This document shows positions 39,101 through 50,382 of a stretch of 64,000 nt of DNA, piece after piece. The position numbers and the translations under genes were made by a program. How positions within the stretch are numbered: the first letter of the stretch is position 1; each line of letters opens with the position of its first letter. This DNA comes from Symsagittifera roscoffensis (Eukaryota; Xenacoelomorpha; Acoela; Convolutidae). Below the pieces are notes generated by a model that was not told the DNA's origin, ran no database searches, and saw only the letters and a program-made list of their open reading frames with translations. The stretch is taken from the NCBI RefSeq assembly GCF_963678635.1, contig NC_087065.1, positions 75,403,345 through 75,467,344 on the forward strand. The letters run 5' to 3'.

Positions 39101-40615
39101 GTTGAGTGATATATAATATTGAAGCCCTTACAGTCGTGATTCGAACCACATTTAAAAATTTCAAAAAATTTTTCCGTGTCGAAGAAAACCGGTTTGAAAT
39201 TTTTGATTTTTCGTCTTTTTTCGAGCGAACAGTCTTATGTTAACTGCTTTAAAAATTACAATAGCTTTTTTTTCGTTTTTCAAGTTAGTTTTCTGCAAAA
39301 ATTGTTTTTCAATTGACTTATTTTACTATGACTGTCGAATATACCTAATTTCCTGTTTTTTTTCAGCTCCTTTTATCAAAATTTTTTAAGACAATGGTGG
39401 AACATTCTGTGCTACTTGCACAGTAACCGGCTATCGTTGTTTGTACATGATTTCTTTCTACTGTATTGTTTTTTCTCTGCGGTGAAGGTTTCATTAGAAA
39501 ATACTCTGCACAATGAGATGATTATGCTCTTATTAACGTAAAAAATGCGGAGTGTTTATGTAGTAAATTTATTTCTGCCATGGATTCTTACGTGTTAATT
39601 GGTCAGAAAAACGGGAAAAATTCAGGCCACTTTTTCTCGACACTGACAGCTTCGATTTTTTTTACTCCAAATTACGACCAATAAGGCTTAATTAAGATAT
39701 CATACTTGATCCATGTGCGAGTTTTTTTTGAGGTACCTAAAATTGGTCGAAAAAACCAACCCTACCCATCGTTCTTTCGCGTCACTTTCAGTGACTTGGT
39801 CACAACAAACAATATTTGCCTCAGTTGTCTTCGCCAGAAAGGTTTAGGTGTTTTCTCTGAAATCTGACGTGCAACACAAAGGAGCTACACGTGAATAAGA
39901 AGACACTACTTGAGTGTTTTCACATCGTTGTTTAATAGATTAAAATTATGCAGCCTAGAGCTACTTATCACAAGTGCGTCCAAAAACGCCACCTTTGAGG
40001 CGTTTTTTGTGACAAAACGTAATTGCTATGCTTAGATGTTTGAAGCCGATCTAGCAGTTTGTCTTGGGTAATATGATATAATTTAAAATATGAAGTTTAA
40101 TGCTCCAAAATCCTAACAAAAATTCGATATGAAGTTTATCAAAACCTCACCGTACTAAATAGGTGGTGAAGTAGAAGAAAAAAGTTGGCGATATCTTTGA
40201 AATATTCCAAATCTTTTTTTGTTTGGTGTAAAATATATTTGACTGTGTTCCATAATTGAAAAAATGCTGTGTAATGGAATGGAATCATTTCAAGAGGGAA
40301 TCAAAAAATTTGGCTCCGTGCAGTTTGGCTTGACTGGTCGTCATTCTTTGTAAATAAAGCGTTGTAAATTGCTGATTTGTATAATTTAAGCTGTGAAAAA
40401 TCTATTTTGAATTCTCAAATTTAACAATTTTAAGATTTGTTTTTCAATCAACCCACAGTCATCTTGAAGAAGACATGCTCAGTTTCTGAATGGTTCATCT
40501 CATTCAAAAGTTTTGCTTTAATTTTTATGGTTATGGATTGCACGTTATAATTAAAGCGAGCTACAAAAATCAAGTTTGCATACGAAAAGTACTGAAGCCT
40601 CTTTCATTCCGTCTC
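36177..40615. other. intergenic; dispersed repeats and G-runs
   Basis: No gene recognised. G-runs at 36400–36420 and 37020–37037. A GATCTAGG…GGTCGACC copy at 36998–37255. A full GGAACTT-GTATTCGG family copy at 39025–39440 (GTTGAGTGATATATAATATTG; CAGTCGTGATTCGAACC; ending ACATTCTGTGCTACTTGCACAGTAACCGGCTATCG). The section 37.3–39.0 kb shows no structure I can name. Confidence 0.55.
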
Positions 40616-40619
40616 CGGC

Positions 40620-42180
40620 CCACTTGATCTGGACGTAACGAATACGCCTTGGACGGCAAAGGTCTTGGGTTCGAAGCTTACAGAACTTGTTTTTTTTTTC
40701 AAACGGGAATTATTCCGTTCCAAAAAAAATAGTCTGCATATTATTTCTCTGCTCATGTTTTATCGCCTAAGTTGCCACATTACAAAATTTTTTTGCTGTA
40801 CGCAAGTTACATTGTAATAATTTATAGTGTTTTGATTTTTTTCTGCCATTTGTAATTTTACTTACCTTGAATGCGTATATTTTCTTTTTTTCAATATTAT
40901 TTTCCGCGTATATGTTCTGCTCAAATAATTTCGGCTTTTTCTAATCGTTTTATTGGCAAATTTTTGAGTAGACTCAAGGAAAACAGAACATTTTTTTAAT
41001 TTTCCTCTCTGGATCGTACATGCTAAAAATCTTAATAGAATTTATAATTTTTCGACAACATTTTTTTTTCGTCTTTTATCTTTCCTTTTTGTTCGGCTTG
41101 ATAAGTTTCGGCCTCGTAAATCGGCTGAAGTACCTCATATTGCGTCTTGCGAAAAATGTCTTCATATGCGTGTGTGTGTGTGTGTGCTTTGAGGGCAAGG
41201 GGGACTTATAACTCTTTGTGAGTCGTAATTGCTTGAACCTGTTCACGGTTTTTTTTGGCTTCATAGGTTTCGGCCTATTTTATATCGGCTTTCTGGCCTC
41301 ATTTTGTTTCATTTGACGAGCAGCTAAGCTTTTTTGTGTGTTGAGGGTGAGTGTGATTCATTTTGATAGGTAGTTTTTTTGACATTTTCCATGTTTTTCC
41401 GACTTGGCGGTTTTCTTGTTTTGTATCGCAAAGTGATGCGAAGCGAAGCTCTGCCTCTGTGTGAAATTTTGCCGAGTGATTAATATCCTAAGAAACCACA
41501 AAATACAAGGCTTAGTTTTGAGAGGCAAATTATCAATGTCTGTTACACGTGCAATAGCAAGTGTCTGACAAAGGTGAAGCGGAGCTTTGCACTACTTGCG
41601 ATACCACGAGCTAGCAGACAAAAAATGAAACGAAAGCCACTAATTGTCTCAATGTTGTACAAATTGAGTATAACACAAGCAATACGATCCCCAGCGTAGA
41701 AAAGTATCCGGAAACAGTTATCGAGAGGCCACTAAGCCGACAAAACATGGTAAACTACCGTTGAGCCGAGAAATATTTAGTGCCATCAATAATTTAGAGC
41801 CATAAACTTTTTCTGATGTGTATCAATTTAATTGGGTTTGTAAAAATTGTTTTCCCTTCAAACTAGTTTTGTTCCCAAATCTTTTTGGATCAGAAAACTA
41901 GGTCATAAATACGAGTTGAAGTCGAATACAGCTTTTCCGGTAAAAAAAATTTAAAATAAAAAGTACAAATTACGGGAGTGAATCACAAACACTTGGAACT
42001 ACCATGAAAATTGCTCAAAGCGCAAGAAAATTCCGTGATGTGGCCATTCAGCCGACAAAACATTGTCAGACAAACGATATGCCGGCTATTTGTTTCAAAC
42101 GGAGTAATTTCAGTTAGAAAAAAATCAGGTTCTGGTCGAGTTTGAAGCTAGGATATTCGCCGTCTCGCACGAAATCGTGT
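40620..42180. repeat. two copies of a tRNA-headed element in inverted, tail-to-tail arrangement
   Basis: The plus copy runs from about 40620 (A-box TGATCTGGACGTAACG; B-box GGGTTCGAAGC) to about 41465, ending in GTGATGCGAAGCGAAGCTCTGCCTCTGTG. The minus copy begins near 42175 (reversed B-box region GCTTCAAACTCGACCAGAACC at about 42130–42152) and ends near 41560 with the reversed hairpin block (GGTGAAGCGGAGCTTTGC…GCGATACC…GCTAGCAGAC). The two are separated by about 95 bp. The plus copy carries a (GT)n tract at 41169–41187. Confidence 0.6.
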
Positions 42181-42555
42181 TCTCCATAGCGAACACTTCT
42201 GCCCCCACACTAAATGTTTTTAACTGCCCCAAAAACCAGGCTGAACTCACCTGAATAAACCTGTGGCTCTAGCCAGCCGAAGTAGCGAAGTTCCCAAAGC
42301 TCAGGTCTAGCTGGCTTGGTTGCACCCCCTGCTGGCGAATAACAAATTTTGGGTAGACGATCGGTGAGCCGACAACTAAATAAATAAAAAACCTTTAGGC
42401 TATTGTTAATTATTTACTCCCTCCTGAAACACAAAAGCCCAAAAAGCTTTTTTTCTGTCCTTGAAACGATAAACGATCCAAATTAAGGTGACTAAGCTAA
42501 TATCACATTTCAGTTCAGTTACGAAAAATCACCAATACCCCGCCTTTCAAATTAG

Positions 42556-43985
42556 GTAGTTCCTAGTAGAATTTCTCGGAAAAATGCAGTTTTGCATCTT
42601 CCCAATTTGTTCGTCAATGCAATGCGTCTGCAGGCATGTTTGCTGTTGGTAAAAAGGTTAATGTCACCTTCTCTTCAAATAATTCTCGAGGGAAGTGCAG
42701 TTTTATGGCAAAATGCTTCGTCTTTCCGTGGTTCATTGAATGTTTACTAAGGGCAATACAAGCTTATTTATCAACGAAAACTTTCAAAGGCCTTTCACAT
42801 ATTATGCCTAAGTCGCTAAGTATGCCCTGTAAGTGAATTCCTTCCTTACTGTTTCGACTACAGCATTTTGTTCTGCTTCGGCTGTTGAAGTTGATACACA
42901 ACGCTGAAATCTGCTAGACCAACTTAATACACCTGAGTTGTCACTGAGCTTAAAACAAAATCCTGAGGTACTTCTCCTATTGTCTATATTTCTAGCCCAG
43001 TACGCATCTGAATAGCTAACAAGATTCACCTTATCCCGCCTATATACTAAAGGTAAACTTTTAATTCCTAACAGATATCTTAGACAATTTTTTTCGGCTT
43101 TCCAATGTTTTTCACCTGGGTTTTCACCTTAGCTCTATCAAATCGGGTCTACTTGATAAAGCTAAGTAATTTAGACAATCAGCAAGTCCTCGATAGTCAT
43201 ATTTTTTCATCTTTTCTTGTTCTCTGCTACCTTCTAAAAGACAACAATCTTCTTTTGTTAGTTTTTCGTTTTCACCAAGAGGGGTTGTTATCGGTTTTGC
43301 TTCGGTCATCTTAAATCTTGATAACAACATTTCAACATATTTCTGCCGACTTATCCTGATTTCGTTTCCTGAGTAATCAATTTTCATTTTTAAGAATCAT
43401 TTAAGATCACTTATCTCGCTTATCTCATATTTTTCGGAGATATTGTTTTCAAACCAGCTACAGAATTTTTTGTCCGCTCCACAAACCACAAGCAAATTAA
43501 ACTTTCTATCTCTCCCTCAATCCTCCTAACAAACAAGCACTTATCAAAAACTGAATTTTAAAGCCTAACTCTTCAAGATGACTTTTAGATGCCTTTTAGA
43601 GTCCTATGCCAGTTTCTACCGGACTGCTTTAGTCCATAAAGACTTTTCTTCAGAAGACAAACTAAAGGTTTTTCTTCTTCATCAAACTTCTCGAACCCTT
43701 CAGGTTGCATTCATAAGAGTATCTTCATCTAGTTTGTGGCATTCAAGTATGCAGTTTTAATGTCTAACTGTCTCAACTCATACCTATTTTGAACTGCTAA
43801 GCTCAGGACTATTCTTATGGTCGACATCTTGGTTGAAGGCGAATACGTTTCCTTCAAATTGGCTAAAAACTTTACCAACAAACCTAGCCTTAGACCCTAG
43901 AACTTTCACCATTAGGTCCGTACTTCTAAGCAAACTGCCTCTCCTCGATTTCTTTTTTTTTCTGTTGAAACTATTATGCGTATCA
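42556..43985 (-). mobile_element. Ty1/copia pol relic (RT + RNase H)
   Basis: Minus-strand order runs from high to low coordinates: KARFVGKVFSQ (about 43900), YSPSTKMSTIRIVLSLAVQN then LRQLDIKTAYLNA (about 43740–43850), SLYGLKQS (about 43615–43640), KYVEMLLSRFKM (about 43310–43345), CLNYLALSSRPDL (about 43130–43170), SDAYWARNIDNRRSTSGFCF and the RNase H SWSSRFQRCVSTSTAEAE (43015–42870), and a degenerate tail with FFREILLG near 42570. These match copia RT/RNase H. Frameshifts and stops occur throughout. The catalytic YVDD box, integrase and LTRs were not found. Its RT N-half is repeated in the tandem array to the right. Confidence 0.85.
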
Positions 43986-44565
43986 AGGGAATCCTAGCAA
44001 TTATTGAGAATTTTTCCAAATAAGATCATAGGACGTTGCACGTTCAATCAGAACGTTCACTTGGGCGTTTCCCGTTAAAAACGAGCTGTCTCGGTGCCGA
44101 TGCCGCTTATGATTTTGCGAGTTTTCGATAGCAAAAACAAGGCAAGCTTAAGTCGATCATGCAAAAAGACCACTGCACATCAAAAAAGAACAAGCTAAAA
44201 AAGATCATCCGACAATAAAGCAGCTGGAAGATACCAGAAACTTCTTGCGTCCTCGATAACGCAAATACTTTACGTGTTGCACGATAAACTGGAGTCATTG
44301 AGCAACAGCGGAACATTTTATTCCAACCTTGAAACGTTAACTTCGAGTTTTAATTTAGATGTTGTCAAAAGAAAGACGAAGTTGCCACATTAGACGAAGT
44401 TGCTACACTAGCGGTTGTGTTTGGGTCTTTTTCGCTTATTGAACTGTTCAAGCAAAACAGAGGAGTCGCTTTCTGAGGTTTATATGCTTTGCGAGTCGTC
44501 GCAGCTCTTGATTCCACAGAACAAGCAAAGCAAACCGAACATCATGTCGAAAGCTGCAGAGGGTT

Positions 44566-44871
44566 GTGAAGAAGGTCAAAACTGCCTCTGAGGCAAGTCG
44601 TGTCCAACACGAGATTGCAGCCGGTGCTCGTGAACAACTGGGAGTTTTCAAAAGACACCTGACTGGTGTGCTCCAGAAGAAAATCACTGATACCGACAAG
44701 AAGTTAGACAACGCTCAAAAGCTGGCCGAAGAGCTCCAGAAAACGACAGCTAATCTGGAACTAGATAAAACAGCTGCTATTGAACATGCCGATGCTATAT
44801 CTGCAAGTGTGATAAACAAAAATGTTCAGAACAGTCACTTATTTTTATTTTTCATGAGAGAGAGAATCTGA
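44566..44871 (+). CDS. unit 1 coiled-coil ORF, unknown (possibly a captured exon)
   Basis: Open frame of 101 codons starting at a GTG; the frame is open slightly further upstream, and a splice-like CTGCAG precedes it at 44554–44559. Residues 1–80 are Ala/Lys/Glu/Gln-rich with heptad-like spacing (KKITDTDKKL, AQKLAEELQKTTANLEL), so a helical or coiled-coil segment is likely. The last ~20 residues look like non-coding sequence read through. There is no ATG in good context, no recognised domain and no poly(A) signal in view. It may be an exon fragment of a host gene carried by the duplicated segment, or not a gene. Confidence 0.3.
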   Translation: MKKVKTASEASRVQHEIAAGAREQLGVFKRHLTGVLQKKITDTDKKLDNAQKLAEELQKTTANLELDKTAAIEHADAISASVINKNVQNSHLFLFFMRERI

Positions 44872-45968
44872 AAATGGTAGGTCATTTTTTCTCCGCTCCA
44901 CAAACCACAAGCAAATTAAACTTTCTATCTCTCCCTCAATCCTCCTAACAAACAAGCACTTATCAAAAACTGAATTTTAAAGCATAACTCTTCAAGATTC
45001 CTTTTAGATGCCTTTTAGAGTCCTATGCCAGTTTCTACCGGACTGCTTTAGTCCATAAAGACTTTTCTTCAGAAGACAAACTAAAGGTTTTTCTTCTTCA
45101 TCAAACTTCTCGAACCCTTCAGGTTGCATTCATAAGAGTATCTTCATCTAGTTTGTGGCATTCAAGTATGCAGTTTTAATGTCTAACTGTCTCAACTCAT
45201 ACCTATTTTGAACTGCTAAGCTCAGGACTATTCTTATGGTCGACATCTTGGTTGAAGGCGAATACGTTTCCTTCAAATTGGCTAAAAATTTTACCAACAA
45301 ACCTAGCCTTAGACCCTAGAAACTTCACCATTAGGTCCGTACTTCTAAGCTAACTGCCTCTCCTCGATTTCTTTTTTTTCTGTTGAAACTTTTGTGCGTA
45401 TCAAGGGAATCCTAGCAATTAATGAGAATTTTTCCAGATAAGATCATAGGACGTTGCACGTTCAATCAGAACGTTCACTTGGGCGTTTCCCATTAAAAAC
45501 GAGCTGTCTCGGTGCCGATGCCGCTTTCGATAGCAAAAGGAAGGCATAGCTTTAGTCGATCATGCAAAAAGACCACTGCACGTCAAAAAAGAACAAGCTA
45601 AAAAAGATCATCCGACAATAAAGCAGCTGGAAGATACCAGAAACTTGTTGCGTCCTCGATAACGCAAATATTTTACGTGTCGCACGATAAACTGGAGTCA
45701 TTGAGCAACAGCGGAACATTTTATTCCAACCTTGAAACGTTAACTTCGAGTTTTAATTTAGATGTTGTCAAAAGAAAGACGAAGTTGCCACATTAGACGA
45801 AGTTGCTACACTAGCGGTTGTGTTTGGGTCTTTTTCGCTTATTGAACTGTTCAAGCAAAACAGAGGAGTCGCTTTCTGAGGTTTATTTGCTTTGCGAGTC
45901 GTCGCAGCTCTTGATTCCACAGAACATGCAAAGCAAACCGAACATCATGTCGAAAGCTGCAGAGGGTT

Positions 45969-46274
45969 GTGAAGAAGGTCAAAACTGCCTCTGAGGCAAG
46001 TCGTGTCCAACACGAGATTGCAGCCGGTGCTCGTGAACAACTGGGAGTTTTCAAAAGACACCTGACTGGTGTGCTCCAGAAGAAAATCACTGATACCGAC
46101 AAGAAGTTAGACAACGCTCAAAAGCTGGCCGAAGAGCTCCAGAAAACGACAGCTAATCTGGAACTAGATAAAACAGCTGCTATTGAACATGCCGATGCTA
46201 TATCTGCAAGTGTGATAAACAAAAATGTTCAGAACAGTCACTTATTTTTATTTTTCATGAGAGAGAGAATCTGA
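45969..46274 (+). CDS. unit 2 coiled-coil ORF, unknown
   Basis: Protein identical to the unit 1 copy over 101 residues, although the DNA outside the ORF in this unit matches unit 3 better (shared 15-nt deletion). Same caveats as for unit 1. Confidence 0.3.
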   Translation: MKKVKTASEASRVQHEIAAGAREQLGVFKRHLTGVLQKKITDTDKKLDNAQKLAEELQKTTANLELDKTAAIEHADAISASVINKNVQNSHLFLFFMRERI

Positions 46275-47372
46275 AAATGGTAGGTCATTTTTTCTCCGCT
46301 CCACAAACCACAAGCAAATTAAACTTTCTATCTCTCCCTCAATCCTCCTAACAAACAAGCACTTATCAAAAACTGAATTTTAAAGCATAACTCTTCAAGA
46401 TTCCTTTTAGATGCCTTTTAGAGTCCTATGCCAGTTTCTACCGGACTGCTTTAGTCCATAAAGACTTTTCTTCAGAAGACAAACTAAAGGTTTTTCTTCT
46501 TCATCAAACTTCTCGAACCCTTCAGGTTGCATTCATAAGAGTATCTTCATCTAGTTTGTGGCATTCAAGTATGCAGTTTTAATGTCTAACTGTCTCAACT
46601 CATACCTATTTTGAACTGCTAAGCTCAGGACTATTCTTATGGTCGACATCTTGGTTGAAGGCGAATACGTTTCCTTCAAATTGGCTAAAAATTTTACCAA
46701 CAAACCTAGCCTTAGACCCTAGAAACTTCACCATTAGGTCCGTACTTCTAAGCTAACTGCCTCTCCTCGATTTCTTTTTTTTTCTGTTGAAACTTTTGTG
46801 CGTATCAAGGGAATCCTAGCAATTAATGAGAATTTTTCCAGATAAGATCATAGGACGTTGCACGTTCAATCAGAACGTTCACTTGGGCGTTTCCCATTAA
46901 AAACGAGCTGTCTCGGTGCCGATGCCGCTTTCGATAGCAAAAGGAAGGCATAGCTTTAGTCGATCATGCAAAAAGACCACTGCACGTCAAAAAAGAACAA
47001 GCTAAAAAAGATCATCCGACAATAAAGCAGCTGGAAGATACCAGAAACTTCTTGCGTCCTCGATAACGCAAATATTTTACGTGTTGCACGATAAACTGGA
47101 GTCATTGAGCAACAGCGGAACATTTTATTCCAACCTTGAAACGTTAACTTCGAGTTTTAATTTAGATGTTGTCAAAAGAAAGACGAAGTTGCCACATTAG
47201 ACGAAGTTGCTACACTAGCGGTTGTGTTTGGGTCTTTTTCGCTTATTGAACTGTTCAAGCAAAACAGAGGAATCGCTTTCTGAGGTTTATTTGCTTAGCG
47301 AGTCGTCGCAGCTCTTGATTCCACAGAACATGCAAAGCAAACCGAACATCATGTCGAAAGCTGCAGAGGGTT

Positions 47373-47678
47373 GTGAAGAAGGTCAAAATTGCCTCTGAGG
47401 CAAGTCGTGTCCAACACGAGATTGCAGCCGGTGCTCGTGAACAACTGGGAGTGTTCAAAAGACGCACGACTGGTGTGCTCCAGAAGAAAATCACTGATAC
47501 CGACAAGAAGTTGGAAAAAGCTCAAAAGCTGGCCGAAGAGCTCCAGAAAACGACAGCTAATCTGGAACTAGAGAAAACAGCTGCTATTGAACATGCCGAT
47601 GCTATATCTGCAAGTGTGATAAACAAAAATGTTCAGAACAGTCACTTATTTTTATTTTTCATGAGAGAGAGAATCTGA
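47373..47678 (+). CDS. unit 3 coiled-coil ORF, variant
   Basis: Differs from units 1 and 2 at six residues (T6I, HL31–32RT, DN48–49EK and D68E by my count). The EK and E versions make the heptads more regular (KKLEKAQKLAEELQ), suggesting this is the less decayed copy. Same caveats as for unit 1. Confidence 0.3.
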   Translation: MKKVKIASEASRVQHEIAAGAREQLGVFKRRTTGVLQKKITDTDKKLEKAQKLAEELQKTTANLELEKTAAIEHADAISASVINKNVQNSHLFLFFMRERI

Positions 47679-47699
47679 AAATGGTAGGTCATTTTTTCT

Positions 47700-50382
47700 C
47701 TGACCGATTTGAGCAGCCCGTTGGCACCGATAAAAATTACTGCAACTCTTAGCAACCAAGTCAAATGTGCAGGAAATACATGTCATTCGTTCGCTTCAAA
47801 TAAGACAGAAAAGTATGTTATAAATAAACGATTTCGTTTATTCTGAGAGCAAAATTGTTTACAGGGAAAAAGTCAGGCACCGCGTTGCAACACCCTTGCT
47901 TATTGCCAAAGTAAATAAATTGGTTACTCCAACAAATGTCTCGCCTCCCAATCTATGTGAAAAGAAATGAACTGCATTGATGCCCCTCGCAGAGGTCGAA
48001 AACTGCCATCGAAAATGTCTCTGTCTTAGACTTTCGGGACTAACATGCACTAATTAAGAGAAGAACGGCGCACAAATGTTTTTGAAAATATGAGCATTTT
48101 TACTAGAATAGATAACAAAATCAATTTTATGGCTTAAACAAAAACTGTAAAACTCCCATTCTCAATAATGCTATTATAACAATGAAAAATATATATGGGC
48201 GTAGAGCTCTTTGAATCTCCAAGAAAAATTTATGACTGACATTGTTTGGATCAAATTAACTCAATTTGGGAAAACTTGATCATTATCACCGATTTCTTAA
48301 GTCCCAACGGAATAAAACTCTAAATCGGTGATAACGGGATTTGTTTTGTTTTAACTTTAATTTGACAAAATCGCATGTCAAATTTTTACATATACGTGAG
48401 CGATGCCTTGACCATGATGATTATGAGACTAATACTTCCAAAAATGTGTTTCAGCAACCTCATCAATTTGAAAATCCTTTCGCCGTTCAACACTTGCCTA
48501 ATTATTAGGTGCTTTTTTGAATCAACCTAATGTAAGTATGTATACAAAACATTAAACACAGCGGCGAAGCTGCCCTTCGTAAACTGCAAAAACTAGTGCT
48601 AACAGCCGAAAACCAAGTGAAATAAGGAAACTTTTGCTATGTGCCGTAATCGAAGCTTTAACCTGAATACTAGGTGCATTAGGAGCATCGGGTAGACAGA
48701 AACTTCATAGGCCGTCGAATAAAGTAAAAAAGATGAGCCTAATATGCAACACACGAGATTAGCCGGTCTTTCCATCGGTATTTGTGAAAACAAAGGTGCC
48801 ACCAAAAATAGCAACTGTTTAAGCTAAAATAAGTAGGAAGAGTAAAAAATTTTGAGAAAAGCAAATTTCCCCAGATATCATTTCTGTTACAAATAGTTAG
48901 AGCCGCCGCTTCTGGAGGAATCATTATCAAACCGGTTCTTTCAGTTGATTTTTTCATTTCAGTTTGATTGTGTATTTTAAGAAAAATCAAAAAGTTTAAA
49001 AAACGGTTAGAAGTTCTAGTAAACGGTCAAAAAGATTTCCAAAATCCATGACTTTTTCCAGCAAAGAGATTGTGGCCGCTTAAACAAAGAAGATTCCCAA
49101 AAACGGGTTTCTCGATTAAACAACCTGAGAATGTGCACGGTAGTTTTCGCGTAAAGTCAAAATGTTAGCAAAAAACTGTCGAAGCTTCAAAACTTCGACT
49201 TGTTTAAAGGCCGTAACATTTTTCTGATACAAACTGAGCGTAGCTAGTTATAAAGAGAGGCTTTCAGTAAACCGTTGTTTTGATTAAATCGCTGATACCA
49301 GATTTGGCAGGATAGTTAGCAAAAAAAAATTAAAAATTTTAGAAACGGTCAACCAATCAAAAACTAGGGACCCAGTTAAAGCTGGTGATACCTGTTTAAT
49401 AATTTTTGAACGTCTTAATTGTTTTTCCATTAAGACAGGGAGATTTTTGAAGTGGAATTTTCCCAAAGACAATTTAATTATAGCTTATGCACGGCGGCTT
49501 CTTACAATCTGCTTTCTCGATTGATATAAGATTCGGCCGAATAGTTTTCTTAAACCATAAAAAATCATAAACCCAATCCCGTACATTTTCATTATATGTT
49601 TTTATCAAAAAAAAAATTTCTAGTTAAACATGCCAAGCAAAACATTTGAATTTTAAATAAGCAACGGAACAAAACTTATGGAGCGGAAACAAACCTGACA
49701 ATATTTGAGGAGACATCAGTTGAACCTCAAAAAAATTAAATTTATTAAGAAATTTTTTTACTGTTTCAAGTCCCCCTGAATCTACAAGGCAACGGTGTTA
49801 CCTCCAGGCCAAGTGCAAAGGAACTTGGAAATTAAGATTCAATAATAAAGCAAAATGAAAGTTAGTAAAAAAAAAGTTGTAAACGGGGAATACAGTTCCC
49901 GACTACAAGACTTGCTTTCGCAAGTTTAAAAATATTGCTTTTTTCAACTTCCGGTACTACTCAAAGCAGGATCAACCGTGAGAGGAGGCGGATTTGATCC
50001 ATTCTGCCGTAGCCGCTCCTAACTTGGAGATAGATTAATTCTCTTTACAAATTAAGGTCTATTGAAGAAACTTGCTGACATACAATGGCTTAGCACCAAG
50101 TATTAACAATTAAAGCAAATCACTTCTCAATTAGAATTCGATTCTTTGTGGCTACACGAAATTGTAGAACAATTTGCCAAACATCACAAAACTATGTATT
50201 CTAACTACTTTAAAATGTAATTGCAAACTACTAGCCACAACCGGTGCTGCCTAAATCGATCAAAGTATCACAAAACACGAGGACTGGTTTTTGTGCATCA
50301 AATTAACATTATGAGTTATTAATTAATAGTTGGATGATAGTTCATCAGGGTCCGAATTTAGATTATTTAAGTTAAGTTCGAT
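47700..50382. other. intergenic between the array and the RasGAP 3' end
   Basis: No gene seen. 47858–47915 has the reversed CCCTTGC-loop-GCAAGGG hairpin repeat in degenerate form. 48170–48325 is a minus-strand piece of the GGCTATGTT-ending family (GAGCTCTTTGAATCT; TGGATCAAATTAACTCAATTTGGGAAAAC; CCCAACGGAATAAAAC). The RasGAP 3'UTR presumably occupies part of 49.5–50.4 kb, but I could not place its poly(A) site. Confidence 0.5.

Larger units (their letters stand above)
43466..47699 (+). repeat. three-unit ~1.4-kb tandem array
   Basis: Units run from about 43473, 44892 and 46295 to 47699. Units 2 and 3 are 1403–1404 bp and unit 1 is 15–16 bp longer. Each carries the copia RT N-half (minus strand) and, on the plus strand, a 101-codon ORF. 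The units are nearly identical. The left flank reads …AATTTTTTGTCCGCTCC, the unit junctions …CATTTTTTCTCCGCTCC and the right flank …CATTTTTTCTCTGACC, so the duplication joined at a T6 microhomology. Confidence 0.93.
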
